Source of the DNA: Methanoregulaceae archaeon | GTDB lineage: Archaea > Halobacteriota > Methanomicrobia > Methanomicrobiales > Methanospirillaceae | DNA: 64,000 bases | Assembly: GCA_015660885.1 (NCBI GenBank) | Contig: JACTUB010000010.1 | Span: forward strand, 1-64,000 | Reading direction: 5' to 3' | Shown: positions 54,765 to 63,284 of the stretch, in pieces | How the letters are laid out: every line of letters begins with the position of its first letter | How positions within the stretch are numbered: position 1 is the stretch's first letter | Program-made: the position numbers and the translations under genes | The notes under the pieces: generated by a model | What the model was told of the DNA's origin: nothing | The model's database searches: none | What the model saw: the letters and a program-made list of their open reading frames with translations, nothing else

Positions 54765-57202
54765 TACTCCACCTCCCTGACCCGGCTCACCATGTCGGTA
54801 CCCATTTCAACGACCAGGGTATTGGAAAACTCACCCTGCATCTCCGAGATGTGGGAGATCAGGATGATCTGCGGGAAACGCGATTCCTGCGTCCGTAAGC
54901 TGTTCAGGAGGTTGGAGCGCCGTTCTTCATCCTGGCTGCCGAATATCTCGTCGAAGATCAACAGTGTGCTCTCGTGCACGTTGTGGAGTTCGGCAAGGTA
55001 GCGCGACAGGGCGATTCTCAGGGCAACGGCAATATCGTCCTGCTCCCCGCCGCTGAACCGATCGATGGTGTAATCATCATCGATGTCCCGGACGAGGAGG
55101 TTGAAATCTTCGTCCAGCAGCACCTGTTCATAGCGCCCGGCAGTTATCTCGCTGATGATCCGGCTGACTTCTCCTTCGAGCCGGCTCCGGACGACCTGCA
55201 TGAGGTAGATCACGTAGTCTGCAATGACGGAGCGGGTGAGCTTCAGCAGCTCGATCTCGCCTTTGAGATCTTCAGACTGTTTCTGCAGATCGGTGATCTG
55301 TACCTCCGTGCGCCGGTATCCTGCAATCTTTTCTTCGGCAAACTTCATGCGTTCGGTGGTCTGGGTGGTCTTTGCTGACACGTCCTGCACCGCTGTCTCG
55401 ATCTCCGCCCGTGCACGTTCGAGCATCCCGCTTTTTTTCGGGTCAAACGGCGATCGCTCAATCTCGGAGGAGACCTGCACAATCTCGGCCTGTTTCCGGG
55501 CAACCTGCCCTTCAAGATCTGCAACCTGTTTTTTCAGGACGTCAGCCTTTGCCAGTTCTTCCCGGAGATCGTTGAACCGGTCCTGGATCTTCTCCAGCTC
55601 GGCTACTTCCCGTTCAGCCTTCTCAAGAACCTCTTCTTCAAACCTGAGATCCCGGATCTTCTGCATGAGTACAGTGCAAGCAGCATCCTTTGCCTGCAGC
55701 TGGGAGAGCATATCAGTGAGTTCTGCCTCAAAGGAGACCCTCATCTTGAGTTTTTCCGTGAGGGAATGTATCTCTGAAAGGAGCGGCTTCTGGGCGTTGA
55801 TGACATCCTTTGATTCTTCGGCCCGTGTATGTTTTTCAGACAACGCGGCAGTCTCGGTATCAATGCGCTGGACCTGGACCCGGTACTCTTCTTCAATGCT
55901 GGTATAATGGCTGCCGAGCTTCTGGCGGCAGAGCGGGCAGGTGCCCTCGGCCCCGGCTTTCCGGATAGTATCCCGGTCCGCCAGCAGTTTTCTCTTCTCG
56001 CTCTCAAGGCTTTTCAGCTGGGCAAAAATGGTCCCGATAGCATGGGTGATCTCCTCTCCTGCCGAGGAGACGTGGTGTTCAAGATCATAATCCCCGATCT
56101 CTTCCCTGATCTTCAGGGCATCGCGTACCCTGGCGATGAGCGCTGCTCTCTTTCCGGCGTCCTGGTCGAGTGACGCGATCCTCGCCTTTGCCAGTTCCGC
56201 CCGCTTCTTTGCCTCAAGGCATTCGCGTTCGGCAGACCGTACCGCGACCCGGGTCTGGTCATGCTCATTTTTGAGTTTTCTTAAAGCATCACGGGCGGCT
56301 TTCTTTTCCGGAAAGGGAGCCAGCCGCTCGGCGAGCAGGTGGTATTCCAGTTCCAGCCGTACCAGGCCGGTGAGGTTCGATCTCGTGAAAGCCAGCTGTT
56401 TTTTGAGGCCGTCCTGTTCTTTTGACAGGGCCGAGTGCGTCATCGTGAGTCCCGTATATTTCGTTCTCTGGTCCTGGTAGAGCCGGAACTCGTCATCAAG
56501 GGCTTTTTTCTTCCCGCTGAGATTACGGTACTGGTTATTCAGCTGTTCCAGCGTCTGGCTGAACCCGTTGACTGACGCCTGGAGTGCGGCAAACTCTTTC
56601 GCATCCAGCCCCCGGGCAAGGGCTTCAAGCGTCCCTTCCATCCGTTGGAGGCCGCCGCTTTTTTCATCTGTCTGCTCTTTTACGATCTTCTGGCTCTCGG
56701 TGTTCAGGTAATCGATCCCGAGCGCCCGGAGGAACCATTCCTTGCGCCTGCCCGGCGTATTTTCGAGCAGGGTGAGGAGGTCTTTCTGGGCCGCATAGAT
56801 GGTGTTCCTGAAATCCACCGGCCCCATGCCGAGCGTCCTCTTCACTTCGGTCTCCACCTGGTTCACCCCGGTCGCACGGAGTTTCCCGTCCTTATGGAAC
56901 GTGGCGTCATGGGTGACCGTCTTACCTTTCCTGAACGTGCGGTGGACCGTGTAGCGCTCCCCGCCGATCCGGAAGTCGAGCCGTACTTCGCACTTCTCCC
57001 GGGGTGACGCAAACGACGAGACAATGTAATCTGCGGAGATCCCGGTCGCCTGCACACCGTACAGGGCAAAGAAGACGGCCTGTACGATGCTTGACTTGCC
57101 GGTCCCGTTATTGCCCAGGATGCCGGTGATCCCGTCATGGAAGCAGATCTCCTGCGCTTTGAACCGCTTGAAATTCTTCAGCACCAGGCGGTCAATGATC
57201 AT
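54764..57202 (-). CDS. rad50: DNA double-strand-break repair ATPase Rad50
   Basis: An 812-residue SMC-like protein: Walker A GILGNNGTGKSS near residue 28, a long coiled coil with the zinc-hook CPLC (Cys422, Cys425), and a C-terminal head with signature FSGGEQDDIAVALRIALSRY and Walker B LLIFDEIFGSQD. It forms the complex with Mre11. The start overlaps the mre11 stop (ATGA). Confidence 0.95.
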   Translation of the reverse strand: MIIDRLVLKNFKRFKAQEICFHDGITGILGNNGTGKSSIVQAVFFALYGVQATGISADYIVSSFASPREKCEVRLDFRIGGERYTVHRTFRKGKTVTHDATFHKDGKLRATGVNQVETEVKRTLGMGPVDFRNTIYAAQKDLLTLLENTPGRRKEWFLRALGIDYLNTESQKIVKEQTDEKSGGLQRMEGTLEALARGLDAKEFAALQASVNGFSQTLEQLNNQYRNLSGKKKALDDEFRLYQDQRTKYTGLTMTHSALSKEQDGLKKQLAFTRSNLTGLVRLELEYHLLAERLAPFPEKKAARDALRKLKNEHDQTRVAVRSAERECLEAKKRAELAKARIASLDQDAGKRAALIARVRDALKIREEIGDYDLEHHVSSAGEEITHAIGTIFAQLKSLESEKRKLLADRDTIRKAGAEGTCPLCRQKLGSHYTSIEEEYRVQVQRIDTETAALSEKHTRAEESKDVINAQKPLLSEIHSLTEKLKMRVSFEAELTDMLSQLQAKDAACTVLMQKIRDLRFEEEVLEKAEREVAELEKIQDRFNDLREELAKADVLKKQVADLEGQVARKQAEIVQVSSEIERSPFDPKKSGMLERARAEIETAVQDVSAKTTQTTERMKFAEEKIAGYRRTEVQITDLQKQSEDLKGEIELLKLTRSVIADYVIYLMQVVRSRLEGEVSRIISEITAGRYEQVLLDEDFNLLVRDIDDDYTIDRFSGGEQDDIAVALRIALSRYLAELHNVHESTLLIFDEIFGSQDEERRSNLLNSLRTQESRFPQIILISHISEMQGEFSNTLVVEMGTDMVSRVREVE

Positions 57203-58341
57203 TCCCCTGACTCCCGGTGCTGTTCCATGACCGCCCGTAAGACGTCGAGCCCGTGCTCCCCGATGAACGCTTTCTGCCGGGCAGAGAGCTGCTGCCTGCC
57301 GACAAAGGAGGTAAATTCCTGCAGGTAATCAATGGTCCTGATGTCCTGCTGGAGCGGGACCGCCGACTCTTCGTCTTTTCCCTTCACCCGGACCTTCAGG
57401 TCGAGCAGCTGTTCCCGCACCGGCGACAGGTCTTTCATGTTGATCCCTTTGCCGTGTTCCCGGGACATGCCGTCAAGCGTCACCTGCACCATTGCCTGTG
57501 CAGGGACCCGCATCCGGTTAATACGGGCGATGATCTCACCGGTGATATCTTTCGGGTGCACCCCCTCGCACGGGATAGTGCCGAGATCGATCATCGGCGT
57601 ATGCGGGAGGCCGAGGTGGCGGACTTCGTGCCGCCCGGGATCCACCAGCAGCCCTCCCTTGGTATCCGCAATCTCGCCATAGGTGAGGTACTCGGTGGAA
57701 CCCGAATACCAGGCATTGTCCGTGATCCGGCACTGGCGGTGGTAGTGCCCGAGCGCGATGTAATCGAACCGGTCTGAGAGGATCGTGTTATCCAGCTCGT
57801 GCTCGGCCACGGTTGCCAGCCGCTGATCTTTGATGGAAGTGGCAAGTCCGTGGGTCACCAGCACATTGTGGTGGCCGGAAGTCAGCTCGATCTGGTCGTA
57901 TGCTATGCGGTAATCCTCAGGTCGGAGCATGTTGGGAATGAGGTGGAAGACCGTGTCGCCGATCTCCACCTTCTCATACCGGAACTTGTAGGCAGCAGTG
58001 ATATGGGAGGGGTGGTAGGTGAGGACTTCGTAGGGCGATGTCGTGTACCGGGTCTTGACCATACTGTGGTTCCCGGCGATCACGATAAACGGGATGCCGG
58101 CCGCATGAAGCCGGTCGAGCGCTTCGAGCACCGTGGTATAGGCCCGGGTCTTGGGTTTCACCTGGTCGAAGAGATCGCCCGCATGGACGAGCACGTCGGG
58201 TTTTTCGCTGATAATTACCTCTATCGCCGACAGGAAATTATCGTACACCTGCTTCTCGCGGAGGTTCATCCCGCTCTCGGGATCGAGGCGGTTGAACGCG
58301 GCAAGACCAAGGTGGGTATCGGCGATGTGGATAAAGTTCAT
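57199..58341 (-). CDS. mre11: DNA repair exonuclease Mre11
   Basis: The 380-residue Mre11 nuclease has the five phosphoesterase motifs: IADTHLG, HAGDLFD, GNHS, VTHG and GHYHRQ. It opens the operon mre11-rad50-nurA-herA; every junction overlaps. A TATA-like CTTATATCC (58371-58379) on the minus strand precedes the start by about 30 bp. GC content in the operon is visibly higher than in the flanks. Confidence 0.94.
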   Translation of the reverse strand: MNFIHIADTHLGLAAFNRLDPESGMNLREKQVYDNFLSAIEVIISEKPDVLVHAGDLFDQVKPKTRAYTTVLEALDRLHAAGIPFIVIAGNHSMVKTRYTTSPYEVLTYHPSHITAAYKFRYEKVEIGDTVFHLIPNMLRPEDYRIAYDQIELTSGHHNVLVTHGLATSIKDQRLATVAEHELDNTILSDRFDYIALGHYHRQCRITDNAWYSGSTEYLTYGEIADTKGGLLVDPGRHEVRHLGLPHTPMIDLGTIPCEGVHPKDITGEIIARINRMRVPAQAMVQVTLDGMSREHGKGINMKDLSPVREQLLDLKVRVKGKDEESAVPLQQDIRTIDYLQEFTSFVGRQQLSARQKAFIGEHGLDVLRAVMEQHRESGE

Positions 58342-58504
58342 TTTCGTTGGTTTTTATTTGGGGGTTTATGGGATATAAGAGGGTGGGGGTGCGGGGGGAA
58401 TATGAAATGAGAAAGAATATCAGCCCCCTGGTTGCCCTGTCCCGTTTCCCGGATACATCCCTCCAGGTACCCGTGTCCGGGATCCGGGAAGAACAAACCA
58501 TGAG

Positions 58505-58551
58505 AAAAAAAGGTGAGCCCTTCAATGAGGGACAAGTTTCCCGATCTCACC
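58505..58551 (-). terminator. Hairpin plus T-run on the minus strand
   Basis: On the minus strand GGTGAG…CTCACC (58551-58546 and 58517-58512) encloses smaller GGG/CCC pairings and is followed by seven T. The region 58342-58684 upstream of mre11 is otherwise without a gene. It could end the transcript of the small membrane gene at 58685-58987 or a short RNA in between. Confidence 0.4.
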
Positions 58552-58684
58552 GGTTTTTACTGCCGGGTCCGGCCCCGCATTCTTTCATACAGCCCCTGTC
58601 CCGGAACCCCTACGTTGCTTTATGACTCCCGTACTAAGTAGCACTTTCCTTAACCTAACATCGTCTTACTGAAAGACTAATTTT

Positions 58685-58987
58685 TTATGATTTGGTTTCC
58701 AGATCCATTTCGATGCCGCCGATGGCACCCAAGACAATATTATAGATGAAGGCGAGGACTGCACCGCCAATAAATCCGCAGACTGCACCAAGTACAATCA
58801 TGACAATGAATCCAACGATTCCAACTCCAGCTCCTAACATACCCCCACCAAACATGGCCGCAGTTCTCCCAACTCCTACTGCCACCATCAGTCCCATAAC
58901 AAATCCCCAGATGAGACCAATTATCGCACTAAACTTTGCAACACTCATTACACCAAATTTTTTAATCATATAAGCGGTCGTCGCCAT
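58685..58987 (-). CDS. Glycine-rich membrane protein (100 residues)
   Basis: Three hydrophobic helices rich in Gly and Met (IIGLIWGFVMGLMVAVGVG, GGGMLGAGVGIVGFIVMIVL, FIGGAVLAFIYNIVLGAIGG). AGGAG precedes ATG 58987. A copy of a ~110-bp element (59138-59246) lies about 150 bp upstream. Similar small glycine-zipper proteins occur in archaea; function unknown. Confidence 0.75.
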   Translation of the reverse strand: MATTAYMIKKFGVMSVAKFSAIIGLIWGFVMGLMVAVGVGRTAAMFGGGMLGAGVGIVGFIVMIVLGAVCGFIGGAVLAFIYNIVLGAIGGIEMDLETKS

Positions 58988-59306
58988 ATAAATCTCCTAG
59001 ATGTATAGTGAAGGGATACACCAACAACTAATTAATCATTGTCATTAAGTTGCGCTTTACCAACAGCGAGCATTTGCGATCAGCAGCAGACGCAACAGAA
59101 CCTGTGAAAGCAACAGAATCGCACAGTAAAAGGAAGGGGAAGACCCGAGGACGGTGGTTCTCTCAGTCTGGATTAAATTTCGGATCTTCCTTGAACGATT
59201 AACTATACTGATGGAATAATAAAGTCTAGCGAGGCACCGGCGCATTGCGTGATGCAATAGAATGGATAACCAATTATTATTATAATCGAATAGGAAATTA
59301 TTTTCT
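58988..59306. other. Intergenic region with repeat copy A
   Basis: About 320 bp between two small membrane genes facing away from each other. It holds the shared element at 59138-59246 and no confident gene; the minus-strand frame 59057-59257 within it matches one in the other copy. Confidence 0.4.
59138..59246 (-). repeat. Element shared with 36038-36150 (copy A)
   Basis: Same pattern as copy B: GGGTCTTCC at one end, TTCAAG-AAGA in the middle, AGA-TTTATTATT near the other end, on the minus strand. About 110 bp, clearly related but diverged. Upstream of a minus-strand membrane gene, as with copy B. Confidence 0.5.
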
Positions 59307-59543
59307 ATGTCAAAGAAAACAAAAAAGATAGTTTTCTTATCAATTGGATATATTTTGACAGTTTTATTTTTACAGACAATTTATAAATTTTTTTATGAAG
59401 CTCTTCCCCCGGAAATAAATCCGACTTCGAACTGGTACATTCTCACAGTAAACGCATTTATGAGTCCAAATGGATTGACTGTTATTATATCGATACTGTT
59501 TGTTATTGGCATTACGGTTATCGCACTCTTTGGCACGTACTAA
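59307..59543 (+). CDS. Small membrane protein (78 residues)
   Basis: Two helices (about residues 9-29 and 54-75) with a loop rich in Pro and Asn (EALPPEINPTSNWY). A Lys-rich start MSKKTKK. AT-rich. It ends 72 bp before the left inverted repeat of the insertion sequence and is intact. Confidence 0.6.
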   Translation: MSKKTKKIVFLSIGYILTVLFLQTIYKFFYEALPPEINPTSNWYILTVNAFMSPNGLTVIISILFVIGITVIALFGTY

Positions 59544-59615
59544 AGAAAGATTACTATTTTTAAAAATGTTTCAAAATTTGTTTTTCGAGCGAAACATATT
59601 ATTTTTGTGATGATA

Positions 59616-60906
59616 CAGTACTTCTCTAAATTTTCCCCCATGAACTTTGGATAGTTATCAACCCTAACCAACCTCCAATCAACCGAGAGATCGAAGAACA
59701 GAAACCAAAGAAACAAATTTGAGTTTTTTCCGGAGCCCTTCCCAGACGAAGAGCCTGAAGAGATCAAAACGGAACAAATCATTGTCGATCGTTCTCGGCC
59801 CTTGTCGAACCTTTGAGAAGAACATCCATTGAAGAGCCACCCAGATATTCTTGAGGAGGAACGAGATTATCGTCAAGAGGTACCGGAGCACAACGTTTCT
59901 GGAAGATGTTTTAGCTTTCACAATGTTCCGGATACGGTATGAAGATTCGATAGCGAACCGGTTCTTGTAGACCTGGTAGACCCTTCGCGGCTTCCAGTCA
60001 ATACCATACACGACGTAACCGAGATGCACATTCCCGAATTTCTTATTCCTTCCCTGAAGGTACTGAACATCAATTGCCAGGGTAAGATCAAGAGGTCCGG
60101 AGGTTCCCATCATCGTGTACCGGGCATATCGGGAATGATTCCCCCGGAGAATCTTCTTGAGTTCCTGGTCGTGTTTTCTCACCGGAACAATGTGCGGGAT
60201 GTTCTCAGCCTGGAGAAACGAGAACACATCGTTTGAGTAAAAACCCCGATCAAGACAGAGTACCTCGGTAGTCACTTTTGCATCGTCGATGAAAGCCAGG
60301 AATTTCCGGATGTACTCAACCTTTGATATTCCCTTTTTTACCGGGAGAACTGCGAGGGTCAACCGTTGCCCTTTTGTCGTGATGTAGAGCGAAACATACG
60401 AGTAAAATGTCGTTGTGGAATCCTTCATTTTGCTCTTGATGACGTAATCTTTGTTTACGTCAACAATCTCTCCGTAATAAGGATCATCGGTGAAATCTAT
60501 GGCAAAATGATACGATTTTCCCGGAACGAGGATCTGATCGTTTGAATAGGTGAGGATCTTTGATTGTAATGCCAGAAGTGAATCTAAATCTACCTTCGAC
60601 AAATGGTATCTGACCGACGTTTCACACGGGACTTTTTCTACGGCTTTGTTGATGGAATGCACTGAAAGTTTGTTCGCTGACATGCCGACGAGTGACCGGA
60701 TGAGCGTCTTTTGGTTTAGTTGCCCGTTGATGGAAATGGTGACGTGTCGGTTGATTGCTTCAACAGCAATTTCGGAACAATCTTCTGCTCGGATCTCATT
60801 CTTTATTCGGCGGGCAATTTGTCGTTTATTGACCATATTCGGCGCCCACCGACTATTTAGATCTTTTTGTTTTCTTTAGCCCGAGCTAAAAATTAGTGAA
60901 GTACTG
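59616..60906 (-). mobile_element. ISH3-type insertion sequence, 1291 bp
   Basis: Left end CAGTACTTCTCTAAATTTT at 59616 and right end (minus strand from 60906) CAGTACTTCACTAATTTTT agree at 17 of 19 positions, so both terminal inverted repeats are present around one transposase gene. The flanking five bases (TGATA left, AAGCC right) do not match, so no target duplication is visible. It may have moved by recombination or lost a flank. Confidence 0.82.
59679..60836 (-). CDS. ISH3-family transposase
   Basis: The 385-residue DDE transposase is full-length. AIDFTDDPYYGE gives the first Asp, VLCLDRGFYSND the second, and RFAIESSYRIRN the Glu in the Y-x-x-R region. Common in haloarchaea and methanogens. 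It fills nearly the whole element; the frame has no break, so the element could be active. Confidence 0.9.
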   Translation of the reverse strand: MVNKRQIARRIKNEIRAEDCSEIAVEAINRHVTISINGQLNQKTLIRSLVGMSANKLSVHSINKAVEKVPCETSVRYHLSKVDLDSLLALQSKILTYSNDQILVPGKSYHFAIDFTDDPYYGEIVDVNKDYVIKSKMKDSTTTFYSYVSLYITTKGQRLTLAVLPVKKGISKVEYIRKFLAFIDDAKVTTEVLCLDRGFYSNDVFSFLQAENIPHIVPVRKHDQELKKILRGNHSRYARYTMMGTSGPLDLTLAIDVQYLQGRNKKFGNVHLGYVVYGIDWKPRRVYQVYKNRFAIESSYRIRNIVKAKTSSRNVVLRYLLTIISFLLKNIWVALQWMFFSKVRQGPRTIDNDLFRFDLFRLFVWEGLRKKLKFVSLVSVLRSLG

Positions 60907-61291
60907 AAGCCAATTCCTTTAGGAATGGGCACATCTCATTCCTTGATTTCCCATAGAGTTCATGGAATTTCGTCCCCGGTGCCGGATGACAGGGGAGAGG
61001 GTAGTCCATGCTGACAGGATTTTTACTTGTGCCCCAATGGATACAGCCGGGCACAACGGAAACTGGATATAAGGGAAGGATACCGGTTTTTTTGGGTTCT
61101 TTGTCCTGTGGCCGTTTTTGTCTTTTCATCCTGTATCCATCCGATTCTCACTAATGTGATTTCCCGTTCAAAGGTGTTTGATCGTCCTGTCCTGGTAGAT
61201 GACTGCTCACTGATACCAGCATATGTTACCGGGTTTAACGTTCCAGACCTCAGAGGATTTCGTGTTTCTACTCCAAGAAGGAGGATTCTGT
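60907..61291. other. Rearranged intergenic region, 385 bp
   Basis: Between the insertion sequence and a tandem of related small frames. A minus-strand frame at 61023-61295 overlaps the next stop by ATGA but has no recognisable features, and I leave it uncalled. Confidence 0.35.
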
Positions 61292-61468
61292 TCATGCCGC
61301 CCGTTCCATTTCATTACAGACGTCTTTCCAAGGAGGTGAGGATCCCTGCAATTTTATTAGTATACCGGGACGTTTCCCCCGGTTTATCCTTATTAATAGA
61401 AAAGAGAACCCCATAATTTCCGCAATTTCATCGGCCGTTATGATGAACCATGGATTCTTCTGAGGCAT
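61292..61468 (-). CDS. Small protein with MP-x-x-NPW start (58 residues)
   Basis: The frame opens MPQKNPWFIITADEIAEIMG and shares MP-(Q/H)-(K/E)-NPW-(F/L)-(I/L)-IT-x-DEIAEI with the 61523-61795 frame. After residue 18 the two diverge. It is either a small gene of unknown family or a fragment of a larger one. The shared N-terminus argues that this part is or was translated. Confidence 0.4.
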   Translation of the reverse strand: MPQKNPWFIITADEIAEIMGFSFLLIRINRGKRPGILIKLQGSSPPWKDVCNEMERAA

Positions 61469-61522
61469 CCCTGATACTCATCTCCTTTTTTATGCCATCC
61501 ATGGATCGAATCCATAATCCTG

Positions 61523-61795
61523 TCACACTCCCGGATTATACCAGATCCGGGGATCGGTCTTCTCAATAACATAACACCTCACTCGTGCCTCAGCGCATCG
61601 ATCGGGTTGAGGTTCGCTGCCTGCCAGGCCGGGTAGATACCGCAGGCGCCATCGAACGGTTGTAAGGATTTCTGCAATGGCGCCGGTGTTCTCCCGACTT
61701 TTTTCCGATTTGTTCTCCTCAAGAATTTCAAGTTGCCGTCTTATTTCGGCAATTTCGTCCCGGGTGATAAGTAACCACGGATTCTCATGAGGCAT
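61523..61795 (-). CDS. Small protein with MP-x-x-NPW start, fused to a permease-tail fragment
   Basis: From ATG 61795 the frame reads MPHENPWLLITRDEIAEIRR and a helical segment to about residue 45. It then runs out of phase through a fragment (61579-61645) that in another phase encodes the last residues of a MacB-type permease. The 90-residue product is therefore probably a chimera made by rearrangement. N-terminal part related to 61292-61468. Confidence 0.42.
   Translation of the reverse strand: MPHENPWLLITRDEIAEIRRQLEILEENKSEKSRENTGAIAEILTTVRWRLRYLPGLAGSEPQPDRCAEARVRCYVIEKTDPRIWYNPGV
61579..61645 (-). pseudogene. Truncated copy of the MacB-type permease C-terminus
   Basis: In its own phase the minus strand reads GIYPAWQAANLNPIDALRHE and stop, as in the permease ending at 63285. 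The first 45 bases from the stop outward (61577-61621) equal 63283-63327 exactly, after which the copies diverge. Confidence 0.75.
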
Positions 61796-61837
61796 TCCCC
61801 TACCCCTCTTCATCATAAACGTGTTCCCCGGTCGGAA

Positions 61838-63272
61838 TCATGCTCCAGCCTCGCTTTTCCTGACCTCAAAGACCCCCTGGACCTCCAGCTTTGACAAGTA
61901 TAACCGCGCCCAGACAAATCCCAGCAGACCACCGGCAACTTCCCCGGCGACTATCCCCCACCAGACGCCCTGTTCTCCCATGCCCATGGGGATTGCGAAC
62001 AGGTATGCAAAGACTGCGGCAAACACAAGGCTTCTCATGAACGTCAGGAAAAGGGATGTCGGTCCTTTCCCGACACCCTGGAACAGGGAAGATGACAGGA
62101 GACCCAGCGGTACAAAGGGATAAAAAAAGCACATGACCCCGATAAACGCGGCAATTGCCGGATAGAGGTGGGCGCTTTGTTGTGAATAGGAGAAGACAGA
62201 CGCAATAGGGTAGGCAAATATCCCGGTAAGGACACTGACACTGAATGCAATGGAAAGTCCAAAGATAATCGAGAAGGTGTGAGCTACCCGGATCTTCCTG
62301 AAATGTTTTGCCCCATATGCCGCACCAACAACTGATACTACGGATGTACCGATAGCAACAATAGGAACAATCCCAAATGACACAACCCTGAAGCCCACGG
62401 AAAAGACTGCCACAGCATCCGTGGTGGCTACGATAACGAGTATCAGGTTGAGAATGATATTCAGTGCTGACATCAACAGATACTCAACACTGGCAGGGAT
62501 TCCCACGGACAGGATATCGGAAACCACGTTCCGGCTCGGAATGAAAACCTGCCGGGAAAAGCACACATAGGTATCCTTTTTGATAAAGAACCAGTAACAG
62601 AGGACGATCGTTGCGGCAGCAAGGGAGATGATCGTACCCCATGCAGCTCCTGCAATGCCGAGGCCCAGCCCGTAGATCAGGATGGGGTCGAGAACAATAT
62701 TCAACAGGGACGCGGCCACCATGGCGTGCATCGTTCTCCTGGCATCACCTTCTGCCCGGAGAATGCCATAGGCAATGTTGACAAAGAGAATGAAGAACGA
62801 ACCACCGAAAAGAACCTGTCCGTATGCTGCAGCAAGGCCTGCGGTCTCCCCGGCACCGAAAAGAAGGGCGATCTGCTCTGCAAAAATGACAAGCGGCAGG
62901 GTAACAATTACTGACAGGATGAGAGCGATGAGGAGTGCATGTACTGCACAGTTATTTGCGCCGTTACGGTCGTTTGCCCCGATCCTTCGCGCAATAGCCG
63001 ATGTAGCCCCCGCACCGATACCGGTTCCCAGTCCCATGAGAACCATATACAAAGGGGTCATGAAGCCGACAGCTGCAAGTGCATCGGAACCGAGGCCGAC
63101 AACCCAGATAGCGTTCACAATATTATAACTGGACATCAGGAGCATCGCGATGATCATCGGTCCTGATAACGAAATGATTGCTTTTTTCGGATCACCGGTC
63201 AGGATAGTGACACCCTGAGTCTCCCCTAGAGAACAGGCTTTTTTTTTTATCGAAAAAAGAAAAAATTTTCAT
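61838..63272 (-). CDS. MATE-family efflux transporter, frame broken at an A10 run
   Basis: The MATE body from 63157 down to 61838 (439 residues, about 12 helices) is open, but its first in-frame ATG starts inside the first helix. The real N-terminus is visible upstream: ATG 63272 with GAGGAA eight bases before it, reading MKIFSFFDKKK, then a run of ten A (63248-63239), after which the phase is off by one. Taking nine or twelve A joins it to CSLGETQGVTILTGDPKKA and the MATE body, a normal family start. The break may be phase variation by slippage, programmed frameshifting, a mutation or a sequencing error. It lies 12 bp after the permease stop. Confidence 0.85.
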
Positions 63273-63284
63273 GCTGCGTGTTCC

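Noticed and set aside
61023..61295. Minus-strand frame overlapping the small MP-x-x-NPW gene by ATGA
   Set aside because: Overlap alone is weak evidence; no features or plausible family.
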